Assembly (NCBI GenBank): GCA_958295725.1
Contig: CATQHA010000001.1
Coordinates: 28,816-92,815 of the forward strand
Direction: 5' to 3'
DNA length: 64,000 bases
DNA from: an uncultured Alphaproteobacteria bacterium
GTDB lineage: Bacteria; Pseudomonadota; Alphaproteobacteria; UBA2966
Shown here: positions 1 through 9,972 of the stretch, piece after piece
Position numbering within the stretch: the first letter of the stretch is position 1
How the letters are laid out: the number at the start of each line of letters is the position of its first letter
Program-made: the position numbers and the translations under genes
The notes under the pieces: model-generated
Told to the model about the DNA's origin: nothing
The model's database searches: none
The model's input: the letters and a program-made list of their open reading frames with translations, nothing else

Positions 1-1292
1 ACGAGCAGCCCGGCGATGGCGAAGCGCGCGAGGTCGCCCCCGAGCCCGCGGAAGGCGAAGCGGAACAGAGAGGCCACGCGGGCCGCTCCGTCCCGCGGCA
101 GCGCGCGGTAGAAGAAGTGCGCCTCGGAAACGAGATCGCTGGCCAGACGCGCGTCGACCCGCTCCGAACGGCCCGTCGCCGGGTCGACCGCGCGGTAGCG
201 TCCCGACATGCCTGGAATCAGCGCCACCGGGTTCCCGGCTCCGCGGCGGAACGCCAGCAGCGCCCCGCTGTTGCCGAGCCACCACCGGTCGTCGTCGTCG
301 AGCCTGATCTTGCGCGCGCGGACCCCGGATACGCGCTGAATCTCCGTCAGGTCGGGATCCCCTTCGTCCATTCCTCTCCGGCGAGGCGGAGAGCGGAACC
401 GGATTCCCTCGTGGCGGCCGACCAGCTCGAGGGCGCCCAGCAGCGCCGATTCGTCGGTTCTGATCATGGAGCGGCGGCCATCCAGGACGCCGAACAGGTC
501 GTGGCGGGCGTGCTCCTCGCTCCGGCGACGGTGCCGAGCCTGGGCGCGTTGCAGGTTGGCCATGTCGACGAGCGTCAGGCGCCTGTTGAGCTCCTCGACG
601 GACAGCGCCAGACGATGGAACTCGGCCAGGGCGGGAAACAGGAGGCCGTCGGCTTCGAGCGCCTCGGACGAGGTGACGATCAGCCGCGAGGGGCGGAACA
701 GCCTTATCCAGCTATCGACCGTGACGGGGGTGAAGCCGGGACCGTCGCCCGCTGGCTCGCCGGTGTCGAGGAAGGCCGCGTTCCCCTCCGGGCTGGAGAC
801 CCAGACCACGCCGTGCCGGGTCGTCAGCACGTTCTCGTTCACGGTTCCGACGTCCTCGCCCGCGGTCAGGAAGCGCTCGGGGCGCGGGCGCGGCGTCACC
901 TCCCGGGCGACCGCGGCGGCGAGATCGACGATCCAGGAATCGACCTGTCCGGCCAGAAATTCGGCGACCTCCGGTTCGGCGAACGCCGTCCGGGGCAGGC
1001 GGCGGAGCTCGGTGTCGGGGAGTCCTTTGGCGATGCACAACGACGAGGAGTTGTCTTCCCCCTCGCCGACGCCGAAGACGAGCCGCCCGGCCCCGGCGCG
1101 CAGGAGTTGCCTGAAGTCCGATTCCGCCTCGTCTCCGGAGTTCCGGGCGGCGAAAATGTTGACCGCGCCCTCGACGACGTACCACACCACCTCGGGATCG
1201 GACAGGAAAATGGGCCGGTTGCCGCCGCCGATGAACGCCTCGCCCCGCGAGAGCGCGATTTGCCCGAGTCTGTCCAGCGCCCGCTTCTCCAT
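1..1292 (-). CDS. NHLM bacteriocin system ABC transporter, ATP-binding/permease protein (partial, N-terminal part)
   Basis: This is the second ABC half-transporter of an NHLP/NHLM-type peptide export system; about 430 residues are present and the gene runs off the window edge. Translation from the ATG at 1292 gives MEKRALDRLGQIALSRG and stays open to base 1. The start lies 26 bases after the stop of the peptidase/ABC gene, so the two are co-transcribed. In this family the N-terminal region before the membrane and ATPase domains is a cNMP-binding-like domain; that is the part seen here. The assignment rests mainly on operon position and the open frame, because the Walker motifs would lie outside the window. 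Confidence 0.8.
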   Translation of the reverse strand, partial: MEKRALDRLGQIALSRGEAFIGGGNRPIFLSDPEVVWYVVEGAVNIFAARNSGDEAESDFRQLLRAGAGRLVFGVGEGEDNSSSLCIAKGLPDTELRRLPRTAFAEPEVAEFLAGQVDSWIVDLAAAVAREVTPRPRPERFLTAGEDVGTVNENVLTTRHGVVWVSSPEGNAAFLDTGEPAGDGPGFTPVTVDSWIRLFRPSRLIVTSSEALEADGLLFPALAEFHRLALSVEELNRRLTLVDMANLQRAQARHRRRSEEHARHDLFGVLDGRRSMIRTDESALLGALELVGRHEGIRFRSPPRRRGMDEGDPDLTEIQRVSGVRARKIRLDDDDRWWLGNSGALLAFRRGAGNPVALIPGMSGRYRAVDPATGRSERVDARLASDLVSEAHFFYRALPRDGAARVASLFRFAFRGLGGDLARFAIAGLL

Positions 1293-1317
1293 GTCCTTCG
1301 CTCCGCGCGCGGCTCGT

Positions 1318-3567
1318 TCAGTTCGCTTCCACGAGCTGACGGTACAGCCCGTCGGCATCCCGCATCAGTTCCTGATGGATGCCCCGCTGCACCTCGCGCC
1401 CCCCGTCGAGGACCACGATCAGGTCGCAGTCCCGGATGGTGCTCAGCCGATGGGCCACGATGAGGCAGGTGCATCCCCGGCGCCGCAGCGCGTCGTCGAT
1501 CCGGACTTCGGTGATCGTATCGAGAGAACAGGTCGCCTCGTCCAGGATCAGCACCGACGGGTTGTTGACGAGCGCGCGCGCGATCTCCAGCCGCTGCCTC
1601 TGGCCGCCGCTGAAGTTGCGCCCTCCCTCGTCGACCGGGGCGTCGTACCCGAGCGGCCGGGAGACGATCTCCTCGTGGATGGTCGCGTCCCGCGCGGCCG
1701 CCACTAGGATCTGATCCGGCACTTCCGGAACCCACATGGTCAGGTTCTCGCGTACCGTGTCCGCGAACAGGAAGATGTGCTGGTCGACGAGGGACATCGA
1801 ACCGTGCAGCAGCTCGCGCGGAATCGCGCCGCGCGGGTGCCCGTCGATCAGGACCTCTCCCGACCACGGCTGGTGGAGGCCGGCCACCAGCGCCGAAAGC
1901 GTCGACTTCCCCGACCCGCTGGGGCCGACGATCGCCACGCGCTGGCCGGGCTCGATGGTCAGGTTGAAATCCTTGAGCAGGGGGTCGCGGTTGTCCTGGT
2001 AGCCGAAGGTGACGTCGCGCAGCTCGATCCGGCCCTTCAGCCGCAGCCGCCCGGCGGTCGAGGGCCGGTCCGCGGAGGCGCCGGGAACGGGCTCGAAGTC
2101 GCGGTCCTCGGGCGCGTCGAATACGTCGTCGAGACGCTGGAGGTCGGCCTCCAGGATCTGGAACATGTCGGCGAACTGGATGAAGCGTCCGATCGGCTGC
2201 ATGAAGCTCACCGCCGCCATGTAGAATGCCGTCAGCATCCCGAGGGTCATGTCGCCGGACATCACCCGCCAGCCGCCGAGACCGAGCACCGCCGCGTTGC
2301 CGATGATCAGGAGCAGCACCGGCAGGGCCGCGTTCACGTAGCCGAGCTCGGTGAACCTCTGCCGGGCGAGCAGCTCTCGCGCCTGATACCCCGTCCAGCG
2401 GGAAAAGAAGTCGTCCTCGGACGCGGTCGCCTGCAAGGTGTCGATCTTGCCGAGGCCGAACATCCCGATCCCGTAGAGCATTCCCTGTTCGCGTCTGAGC
2501 TTGCGGTTCTCGTCCACGCGCGCCCGGGCCAGGACGCGCATGGCCACGGCGCCGAGCACGCTCAGCCCGACGACCAGGGCGCAGAGCAGAGGGTCGTAGG
2601 CCAGCATGAGTCCGAGAAACGCCACGCTGGTGACGAGCTCGATCAGGATGCCGACGAAGTGCGCCGTCGCGATGCTGGAGACCGCGTCGAGAAGCTGGAT
2701 CCGGGAGGTCAGATCGCCGGAGAATCGGTGCGAGAAGAACCGCATGGGAAGCCGGAGCAGCCGGGTCATGAAACGCTCGGCGTGATCGACGGAAAGGCGC
2801 ACGGAGAGCCGTCTGAGGCAGCGTTCCCGGAGCCAGGTAAGGAGGTAGAGCAGGCCCGCGGCGGCGAGGAGGATCCCGATCAGCGCGCCGCCCCAGGACG
2901 GTTCGCGCCCGGAGAGCACGAAATCCACGAACAGGCCCGCCAGGAACGGCAGCGCCAGGGAAGGCAAGGCCAGGAGCAGCCCGCAGCACATCGCGAACGC
3001 GAGCGGTTTCTTGACGTCGCGCAACCACGGCAGGACCCGGTACAGGAGGCCCGGGCGGACGCCGCCCGGCCGGAAATCGGGCCCCGGCTCGAACGTCAGC
3101 GTCACCCCCGTGAATGCCTGGTCGAACTCCTCCTCGCTGACCGTCCGGTGGCCGTTGGCCGGGTCGTTGATCAGGAAACGCCCCTTGCCGAAGCCCTCGA
3201 GAACGACGAAGTGGTCGAATTCCCAGAAGAGGATCATCGGCGGGACCATGCTCCAGAGCTCTTTCGGCTCCTTGCGCCATCCCCTCGTCTCGAGGCCGTA
3301 CCGGCTCGCCGCGCGGACTATATCGGCCGCGTTGCACCCGTCCCGGCCGACCGAGCACGTCTCCCGCAGCTCCTCGATCGAGACCCAGCGCCCGAAGTGC
3401 GCGAGCACGATCCCGAGGCACGCGGCCCCGCACTCGGTCTGGGTGAGCTGCAACAGCACGGGGGTGTGCGCCCGGCGCCGCGAGGGAGCCTCGCTGGACA
3501 CGCGCACCCGTTTCAGCGCCTCGTCCAGTTGGGATCGACGGGTCATGGCATCGCCGGGGGCGGTCAT
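1318..3567 (-). CDS. NHLP family bacteriocin export ABC transporter, C39 peptidase/permease/ATPase
   Basis: A 749-residue protein that would cleave the leader of a ribosomal peptide and export the core across the inner membrane. The N-terminal C39 peptidase has the catalytic Cys in QTECGAAC (about residue 46), the His in EFDHFVVLEG and the Asp in INDPANGHR. A membrane region follows, then an ATPase with Walker A GPSGSGKS, Q-loop VDQHIFLF, signature NFSGGQRQR and Walker B SVLILDEATCSLD. The start at 3567 is chosen because its ATG overlaps the TGA of the upstream HlyD-like gene (ATGA); an ATG seven codons downstream is the alternative. The frame stays open further upstream, but those codons lie inside the HlyD-like gene. 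Confidence 0.93.
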   Translation of the reverse strand: MTAPGDAMTRRSQLDEALKRVRVSSEAPSRRRAHTPVLLQLTQTECGAACLGIVLAHFGRWVSIEELRETCSVGRDGCNAADIVRAASRYGLETRGWRKEPKELWSMVPPMILFWEFDHFVVLEGFGKGRFLINDPANGHRTVSEEEFDQAFTGVTLTFEPGPDFRPGGVRPGLLYRVLPWLRDVKKPLAFAMCCGLLLALPSLALPFLAGLFVDFVLSGREPSWGGALIGILLAAAGLLYLLTWLRERCLRRLSVRLSVDHAERFMTRLLRLPMRFFSHRFSGDLTSRIQLLDAVSSIATAHFVGILIELVTSVAFLGLMLAYDPLLCALVVGLSVLGAVAMRVLARARVDENRKLRREQGMLYGIGMFGLGKIDTLQATASEDDFFSRWTGYQARELLARQRFTELGYVNAALPVLLLIIGNAAVLGLGGWRVMSGDMTLGMLTAFYMAAVSFMQPIGRFIQFADMFQILEADLQRLDDVFDAPEDRDFEPVPGASADRPSTAGRLRLKGRIELRDVTFGYQDNRDPLLKDFNLTIEPGQRVAIVGPSGSGKSTLSALVAGLHQPWSGEVLIDGHPRGAIPRELLHGSMSLVDQHIFLFADTVRENLTMWVPEVPDQILVAAARDATIHEEIVSRPLGYDAPVDEGGRNFSGGQRQRLEIARALVNNPSVLILDEATCSLDTITEVRIDDALRRRGCTCLIVAHRLSTIRDCDLIVVLDGGREVQRGIHQELMRDADGLYRQLVEAN

Positions 3568-4472
3568 TGGGTGCTCCCGCTCGCCAGCAGCAGGGCCGCG
3601 GGGGATTGCTCCCCCAACACGATCCGCGCGAGGCCGCCTGCGCCGTCGGCGAGCGGCGGGAGCGATGGTTCGTTCAGGACCAGCCGCAGCAGGTGCGCGG
3701 GGGCGGGAGTCGAGAGGCCGAGGTCGGCGAGCCATTCGGGGGCGGCGACGGGCCGGGGGGATACCTCCAGCACGCGAGCTTCCAGCGCGCTCGAACCCGG
3801 CCGCTCGGGCAGCGCCACGAGCACCTCCGCGTCCATGCCCGCCGTGAGCTTCCCGGCGTCTTCCGGCGATACGAAGGCCAGCGCCTGCCAGGCATCCTCG
3901 GACACGCCCCGGATCCGGGCGACCGTTTCCCCGGCGCCGACCGGCCGGCCCGGAGCCAGACGGTGCGCCACGAGCTTTCCTCCGCGCGGGGCGACGATCG
4001 ATTCCCCGGCGTCGGTCTCGATCTTTCCGAGCTCCATTCGCGCCACCGCGAGCAGCGCTTCCTGGACCGCGGCGGCGGCGCCCTCGGCGTGGCGTATCCC
4101 GTCCTCGACCGTGCCGACGATCCTCTGCGCGATTCGGGCCTGGCGTTCCGCTTCCGGCGGACGCACCCGGGCGATCGTCTGTCCCGTCTCCAGGACGTCC
4201 CCGATCTCGGCCATGATTCCGATGACGTTGCCGGACACGGGGGAGATCACGGCGTGGCGCTCGCCCGGCGCGACCAGCACGGCCTCGACCGAGAGGCCGC
4301 GCTCCACGCTCCCGAACACCCCCCAGGCGAGGAACGCGAGAAGCGACAGGCCGAGTCCGGCCAGCACCATCCATTCGTGGGGCGCCGTGACCTGGAGCCG
4401 GTCGTCGAGAGGCTCCGTGCGCGACCGGCGCGCCACGGCATCCTGCCTGAAGACTTTGTTATGGAACAACAA
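3564..4472 (-). CDS. NHLP bacteriocin system secretion protein (HlyD-like membrane fusion protein)
   Basis: A 302-residue adaptor that would link the ABC exporter to the outer envelope. After a cytoplasmic start there is one membrane segment (about residues 34-52, WMVLAGLGLSLLAFLAWGVF), then a biotinyl-lipoyl-like barrel region with HAVISPVSGNVIGIMAEIGD, a short coiled region and a second lipoyl half (IVAPRGGKLVAHRLAPG). It is the first gene of the operon and overlaps the peptidase/ABC gene by 4 bases. The hairpin is shorter than in classical HlyD, as is usual for the NHLP family. No leader-peptide precursor gene lies directly upstream. Confidence 0.88.
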   Translation of the reverse strand: MLFHNKVFRQDAVARRSRTEPLDDRLQVTAPHEWMVLAGLGLSLLAFLAWGVFGSVERGLSVEAVLVAPGERHAVISPVSGNVIGIMAEIGDVLETGQTIARVRPPEAERQARIAQRIVGTVEDGIRHAEGAAAAVQEALLAVARMELGKIETDAGESIVAPRGGKLVAHRLAPGRPVGAGETVARIRGVSEDAWQALAFVSPEDAGKLTAGMDAEVLVALPERPGSSALEARVLEVSPRPVAAPEWLADLGLSTPAPAHLLRLVLNEPSLPPLADGAGGLARIVLGEQSPAALLLASGSTQ

Positions 4473-4560
4473 GGCGCAACGCTCCCCGATTTCCCGCCTG
4501 CCCGCAGTATACCCCCGATGGCGATCTATTGTGGATATGAATTACCGATGTCCAATGTGC

Positions 4561-4602
4561 CGCTCCTCCCCCCCCTGACGGGGGAGAGGTCGGGAGGGGG
4601 TC
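4561..4602. repeat. Dispersed CTCCCCC...GGGGGAG hairpin repeat, copy 1
   Basis: The 4473-4820 gap between the export operon and the autotransporter gene contains an inverted repeat (CTCCCCC, short loop, GGGGGAG) followed by GGTCGGGAGGG. Related copies lie near 22147, 39990, 40141 and 40857. It could act as a terminator-like structure for flanking genes, but no T-run follows. Nothing else coding is evident in this gap. Confidence 0.6.
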
Positions 4603-4820
4603 CGCATACGCTCGGACGGACCCGATGGCGACGGCGCGGGAGAATCTCCTCGGCGCCGGAGTACCGACTGGTTGAGCGACGACCCCTCGGATCAGAATCC
4701 GGATTCCACGGCCACGGGTAGGAGGAAGCCATCCGCGCGGCGCGACCTGCTGTGGATTTGACCCCTGTGCGCGCCGGTGGAGCCGCCCCGGTCACGACCT
4801 TTCGGCGCGAACCGAACGCT

Positions 4821-7800
4821 CTACCACCTGATGCGCAGGTCGAGCCCGATGCCGTGCCCGGTGTCGGCGGCGTTTTCCCTGCGTTCGGCCTCGATGCCCA
4901 GGTCGAACCCGGCGCCCAGGCCGAGGCGGACGCCGGCGCGCGTGTCGCGCTCGCCGCCTTGCGCCAGACCGAACCCGGCGTAGGGGGTTGTCACTCCGGC
5001 GCCGCCGAACGCGGGCAGCCCGTAGCCCAGTTCCGTCTCCAGGCGCGCCTCGCCGCCGCCGCCGTCCGCCGGGCGCGCCGCCGCCACGCCCTTGTCCCAC
5101 AGCCGCGCCACGCCGCTCCCGGACGCGCCCCAGCTCGGCAGCAACCGGAACGACAGGCCGAACCCGTCCGCGTCCGGGGCCAGACGCATCGACCCCGACG
5201 CGCCCCACTCCTCGACGTCTTTGTTGTGGACCAGAAGCGCGCGGCCCTTCGCCTCCACTGTCAGGCCCCGCGCCGGGTCCGTCCAGGAGAGGCCGCCGCC
5301 GGCCTCCAGGCCCGCCCCCGTCGCGCCGTCGCCGCCGTCCCAGCGCACGCCCGCTTCCAGCCTCGGCGTCAGGGACGCGCCATCCGGCAGCGCATGGGCC
5401 CGGCTCCCCTCCGCCGCCAGACGCAGACGTTGCGTCTCCGCCGTCACGCCGGCGATCGCCTCGCCGTTGTCCTTCACCCGCCAGCGCGTCGCCTCGGCCG
5501 ATCCCTTCGCCTCCAGAGTCGCGGGGCCTTGCGACCACACCGGCACGGACCCGCCCGCGGCGCCCGCCAGGAACCGGCTGTCCGCTTTCTGCGCCCCGAA
5601 CCGCTCGCGCAGGTCCTCGTCCACGATCTCGATCTCGCCCCAGCCGTAACCGGCCGCCCCCCACAGCTGCGTCCCGCCGCCCGCATCCCAGCCCAGGTAG
5701 GGCGTCAACGCCGTCATCCGGCTCTCGTGCGAACCCTTCACCGCCGCGTCGCCGCTCCGGTCCGTGTAGTCCACGTCGCTCGAGAACCACGACGCCGCCA
5801 GACCGGCCCGAAGGTCCGGCCGCAACGCCGCGTCCGCGCCCACATGGGTCGAGAACGCATCCCCCGACCAGTCCAGCGCATCCTCGTCCCGCGACAGGCG
5901 CCGCCAGTCGCCCGAACCCCACGCCACGACGCCGCCGACGCCCGGACCGCCCTCGCCGTCCGCGGCCAGGCCGAAGGCGAAGGACTCAGCCCCCAACAGC
6001 TCCTTCCACGACACGTCGCCTTCCTCCAGGGCGCTCTCGTTGGCCCGGACGAACCCCGCCGCCGTCTCCAGCCCATCGGCCACCGTGGGCGCCGCCGCAT
6101 CGGGAGACTCCAGACGCCCCGTCACCGCGTCCAGCGCGCTCCCCCACAGAGCCCAGGACAACTCCGGCAACACCGCCTCGTTGATCGCCTTCAGGCGCAC
6201 CCGCACATCGTCGTCGTCGTCAATCGTCCCGGTCCCCTCGCTCGCGTCGGCGAGGGTCGCGTTCACCGGGCCGCTCAACCGGACCACCACCGTCTCGTCC
6301 GCCTCGTCCGTCGCGTCGCCGGTCACCGCCACGTCGATCGTCCGCGCGGTCGTCCCCGCCGCGAAGGTGAGCGTCCCGGCGGGAATCGCCGTGTAGTCGG
6401 TGCCCGAGGTGGCGGTGCCGGTGCCCGCGTCCGCGTAGCCCACCGTCACCTGGTTGCCGCTTGCGGCGCTCAAGGAGACCAGGAAGCGCAGGGTCCCGCC
6501 CCTGGTCCCCGTCCCCTCCGTGACGCTCGGACTGTCGATAGAGAGCATGGGCGTATCAATCGCGACGGCGATGGTGAACGTCAGCGTCTTCTCCGACCCG
6601 TCCGCGTCCCGCGCCGTCCAGCTATACTCCGTCGCAGAGAACACCTCCGTCGGCGTCCCCGACAACGTCCGCGTCGCCGCGTCGAACGTCAGCCCCGGCG
6701 GCAGCGACTCCGCCGGCGCCGGCGTGAGCGCGTAGGTTATCGGCAGGTCTCCCGTCCCCTCCTTCACCAGAGGCAGCACCAGCGGCTCAATCGCCTCGTC
6801 CACCGTGTAGACCTGGTTGGAGACCGTCCCCGCGAACTCGATGCTCCTGTCCGCGTAGCCCAGAGCGAAGGGCGAGAACGACGTCACCCCGCATCCGCGT
6901 CGCGTCCCAGGCCGAACCCGTCACCGGCGCCCAGGCGCCGTCCGCGTAGCGCAGCAGCACAAGCTCCCGGCCGGGCGACCGGCCCGCCGCGTCCCGTATC
7001 CCCTGGGGCGCCGCCAGGCACAACGTCAGGCCCCCGGTCGGAACCGGGTCCACGGTCACGTCCACCATCACGCGCTCGCCGCCGTGGGCCAGGCTGAAGC
7101 GCGCGCTCTCGCGCGGCACGTCTGCCGCGGCTGGCGCGAAGCTCGCCGTCACGGCCGCGCCCAGGCTCGACGGCAGGTCGATCTCCACGCCCGCCGGAAC
7201 CCCGAGCGCCACCACCGTGACCCGCTGGCCGTTGACGACATAGACGCTCTCGGTCCGCGTCGCCGACACCGCGATGCGGGCGCCGCCGGCCACCGCCACC
7301 GACAGCGCGCCCGTCACCCCGTCGTAGCCGCCGCCCGTCGCGTCGTGGGTCAGAGACGCCCCATCGGCGTAGTCGTCCCCGTCCGCCGCCGCCGTCACCG
7401 TCACCGTTTGCGGCGTGTTCCAGTTCAAGTTCGTGAAGGTCAGGCTGGTGGGGTTCACCGTCACGTCGGCGTTGTCGCTCGTGACCGACACCGTCACCGT
7501 CCCGGTCGGCGCCGAGGTCAGCGCCGCCGTGTAGCTCTCGGCCGAGCCCCCCGCCGTCACGGTCAGCTCCCCCGCCGGCACGACGAAGGTGAACCCCGCC
7601 GTGTCGTCGTCCGCGATGGTCAGCGTCATGTCGGACGGAGCCGCCCCCGCGCCCGCCGCCGTCCCCGAAACGGTCACCGTCTTGTCCGCCGCGTCCACGT
7701 CGTTGTCGTTCGCCGTAATCGTCACCGTCCCGGTGCTCGTCGTATCCCCCGCCGCGATCGTCAGCGTCGTTGCCGTGCTCAGCGCGTAGTCGCCCGCCAC

Positions 7801-8478
7801 CGCCGGGGACACCGCCGCCGCCGACACCGTGATCGTCGTCGCGGCGCTCGTCGTCCGGTCCAGCGTCGCCGTCACCGTCGAAACCCCGCCAGCCTCCGAA
7901 ATCGAGGCGGGCGTGAGGACCAGCGCCGCACTCGGAGGCGGTACAAGAGGAACCCACTCGGTCATGCCAACGTCCCCGGCAGTGCTGCTGTAGCCAGACC
8001 ACCTGAGTCTGATGACGACCCCGCCGTTGTCGATCATGGCTTGGGTCGGAGAGAAATTCGACACCGTCAAAGGGTCGTTCCGGAAAGGAGAGCCAGGAAT
8101 CTGTCCAAAGGCCTTGAGTGAGTCACACGACGGGGTAGATGGGAGCGGCGGCTCCACCCTCGTCCAGGGACAAGCGTCAATCGCAACGCTATCCCAGATC
8201 TGACTTCCTCCGGCGATTGTGACCGACTGCTGAAGCATCAGCTTGCCTACGAGGCTCGTCGTGGTCACATCATGAGTCCAGCCACCGCCCGGCGTCCATC
8301 TCTCTCCCGGGTCCGGCGTCGTCTGGGCGAACGCCCGCGGCGCCAGGGCCGCGACCATCGCCAGCAGCAGGAGAACGGCCCGCGCCGGGACGCGAGAAGG
8401 GCCTCCTCCTCTCCGGGGGAATCTCCGCCCCTGCGAGCCGGCGAACGACCGTGAGCGTCGGAGCATGAACCATCCCAT
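4821..8478 (-). pseudogene. Autotransporter-like surface protein with Calx-beta/Ig-like repeats and C-terminal beta-barrel (one-base frameshift)
   Basis: Two overlapping reading frames (8478 to 6787 and 6887 to 4821) together encode one protein of about 1,200 residues. The start MGWFMLRR at 8478 follows a good GGGAGAAA ribosome site; a long signal peptide ends in AFAQ. The first half has repeated Calx-beta-like units (SITEAGG/TVTAxxD, TITANDND) and the second has an Ig-like PPGLTFDAATRTLSGTP unit, another Calx-beta unit, and a roughly 350-residue autotransporter-type barrel ending in LDLRIRW with a terminal aromatic residue. The frames join at the four-base C run at 6887-6890 (plus strand); deleting one base restores MRVTSFSPFALG. 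A sequencing error, true loss or slippage are all possible. Confidence 0.82.
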
Positions 8479-8883
8479 CGATTTTCTCCCTGTCTCCCGC
8501 GCATTCCGGTGAAGCCGATCACCAGTCGGAGCGAAGCGGCGCGGAGCGATGACCATACCATGCAGCGATCGGCATGGATCAACACTCCGGGGCGCTGTTT
8601 TCGCATGGAACCCGCCGCGATGGGCGGAGCCGCGGCCGCTCGCCCGGTGATCCTTCCCGGCGAGCGGTACGCGCGGAACGCGACGCGGACCGGATCGTCT
8701 CCGGGAAGCTGACGCATGACCCCGGCCCGTCGGCAGCGCCGATCCCCGTCATGTCTCGGCCGATCCCCATACGGAATTCTCGTCGCCGGATCGGTCCCGC
8801 GGACGGGCGGGATGGTGTATATCTGTTCGCGGCCATGTATATGCTTTCGACACCCTGGGCGTGAAGCGGGTATCCCCGTCGTC
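8479..8883. other. Intergenic region between divergent genes
   Basis: About 400 bases separate the leftward autotransporter gene from the rightward toroid-protein gene. It should hold two divergent promoters, but no convincing -35/-10 pair, repeat or RNA structure was recognised. The only notable sequence is the GGGAGAAA Shine-Dalgarno immediately before 8478. Confidence 0.4.
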
Positions 8884-9972
8884 ATGCGCGAAGCATCCGA
8901 ACCGTTCGCCGGCGACCCCCCGGCGGCCGCGCCGCGGCTCCGGGAGGCGGCGCGCGACGCCGTGGACCGGGGTCTCGCCTTTCTCGAGGCCGCCGTCCGT
9001 TCCGACGGAGCCTGGACGTCGCGGTGCTACGACAACCTGGAGCTCGAGGGGCCCGCGCGGGAAGAGCAGGCTCCCTTCGTCGCCGCCCTCGGCGCGCTCA
9101 CCCTGGCGGTCTGCGACGACCCCAGGTCCGCGGCCATCCGCGACCGGTCGGGGGAGTTCATCGTCCGGTCCATGAGCTATCCGGGGGTATGGCGCTACTG
9201 GCCGCGTCTCCCGAACGATCTCGACAGCCTCAGCGTCTGCTCCATGGCGATTCCGTGGCACCCGTGGGTGCTGTTCGCCAGGAACGTCGGGTGTCCGTCG
9301 ACGGCGCAGGACGACCGGGGCAGGTTCAGGACCTGGTTGACCCCGCCCACCGACGCCAACGTCGTGGACGTGGACAGCGTGGTGAACGCCAACGTCGTCG
9401 GTTACCTCGCCTTTCAGGGTTGCAACGCGCCGGGCGAGCGGGCGGCGGAGTGGCTCGCCGGCCTGGTCCGGGAAGGGAGCGGCGAGGGGAGCTCCCATTA
9501 CTATCCCGACATCCTGGACCTCTACGACGCCGTTGCCCGCGCCCGCCATCGGGGCGTGCCCGCGTTCCGAGACCTCGGGGTCCCGCTCGCGGACCGGATC
9601 CGGGCGCGGCGCGGCGCGGACGGCGGCTACGGCGATACGCTGCGCACCGCGCGCGCCCTCTCCGCCCTGCACCTCATCGGGGCCGCGCCGGAGGGCGAGG
9701 ACCTGTGGGCCACGCTCGAGCGGATCCTGCGCCGGCAACGGCCCGACGGAAGCTGGCCGGAGCATCTCTTCTGGCGGGGGCCGACGCCGCCGAGCCCGCC
9801 GACCGTGGGTTTCGCCTGCGAAATGCTCGACACCGCCTCGTGCATCGAAGCCCTCGTCCGGTCGATTCCCTTCCCGGAGGATCCCGAGGCGGACCGCGCG
9901 CGGGTTTCCCGGGCCGCGCGGCCCGGCGGCCCGGCGCCGTCGCGGGACCCGTGCCGGTCGGAACCGCCATGA
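8884..9972 (+). CDS. Prenyltransferase/squalene-cyclase-like alpha/alpha-toroid protein
   Basis: A 362-residue protein (from MREASEPFAGD) with repeated helical units typical of the terpenoid cyclase/protein prenyltransferase fold: RSDGAWTSRCYD near the N-terminus, GADGGYGDTLRTARALSALHLIG in the middle and RRQRPDGSWPEHLF near the C-terminus, which resemble QW motifs. It lacks an obvious DXDD class II cyclase acid motif, although DLDS and DVDS occur. It is soluble and much shorter than hopene cyclases, so the substrate is unknown. Its stop overlaps the start of the aminotransferase (ATGA), implying translational coupling and a shared pathway. The start at 8884 is chosen over an upstream in-frame one because similarity begins near there. 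Confidence 0.75.
   Translation: MREASEPFAGDPPAAAPRLREAARDAVDRGLAFLEAAVRSDGAWTSRCYDNLELEGPAREEQAPFVAALGALTLAVCDDPRSAAIRDRSGEFIVRSMSYPGVWRYWPRLPNDLDSLSVCSMAIPWHPWVLFARNVGCPSTAQDDRGRFRTWLTPPTDANVVDVDSVVNANVVGYLAFQGCNAPGERAAEWLAGLVREGSGEGSSHYYPDILDLYDAVARARHRGVPAFRDLGVPLADRIRARRGADGGYGDTLRTARALSALHLIGAAPEGEDLWATLERILRRQRPDGSWPEHLFWRGPTPPSPPTVGFACEMLDTASCIEALVRSIPFPEDPEADRARVSRAARPGGPAPSRDPCRSEPP

Noticed and set aside
1777..4578. Long plus-strand open frame opposite the NHLP export genes
   Set aside because: Lacks domains; codons mirror the C39/ABC and HlyD genes on the minus strand.
4526..4795. Short minus-strand frame as a possible NHLP precursor peptide
   Set aside because: No nitrile-hydratase-like leader, no Gly-Gly or Ala-rich cleavage site, and it overlaps the hairpin repeat.
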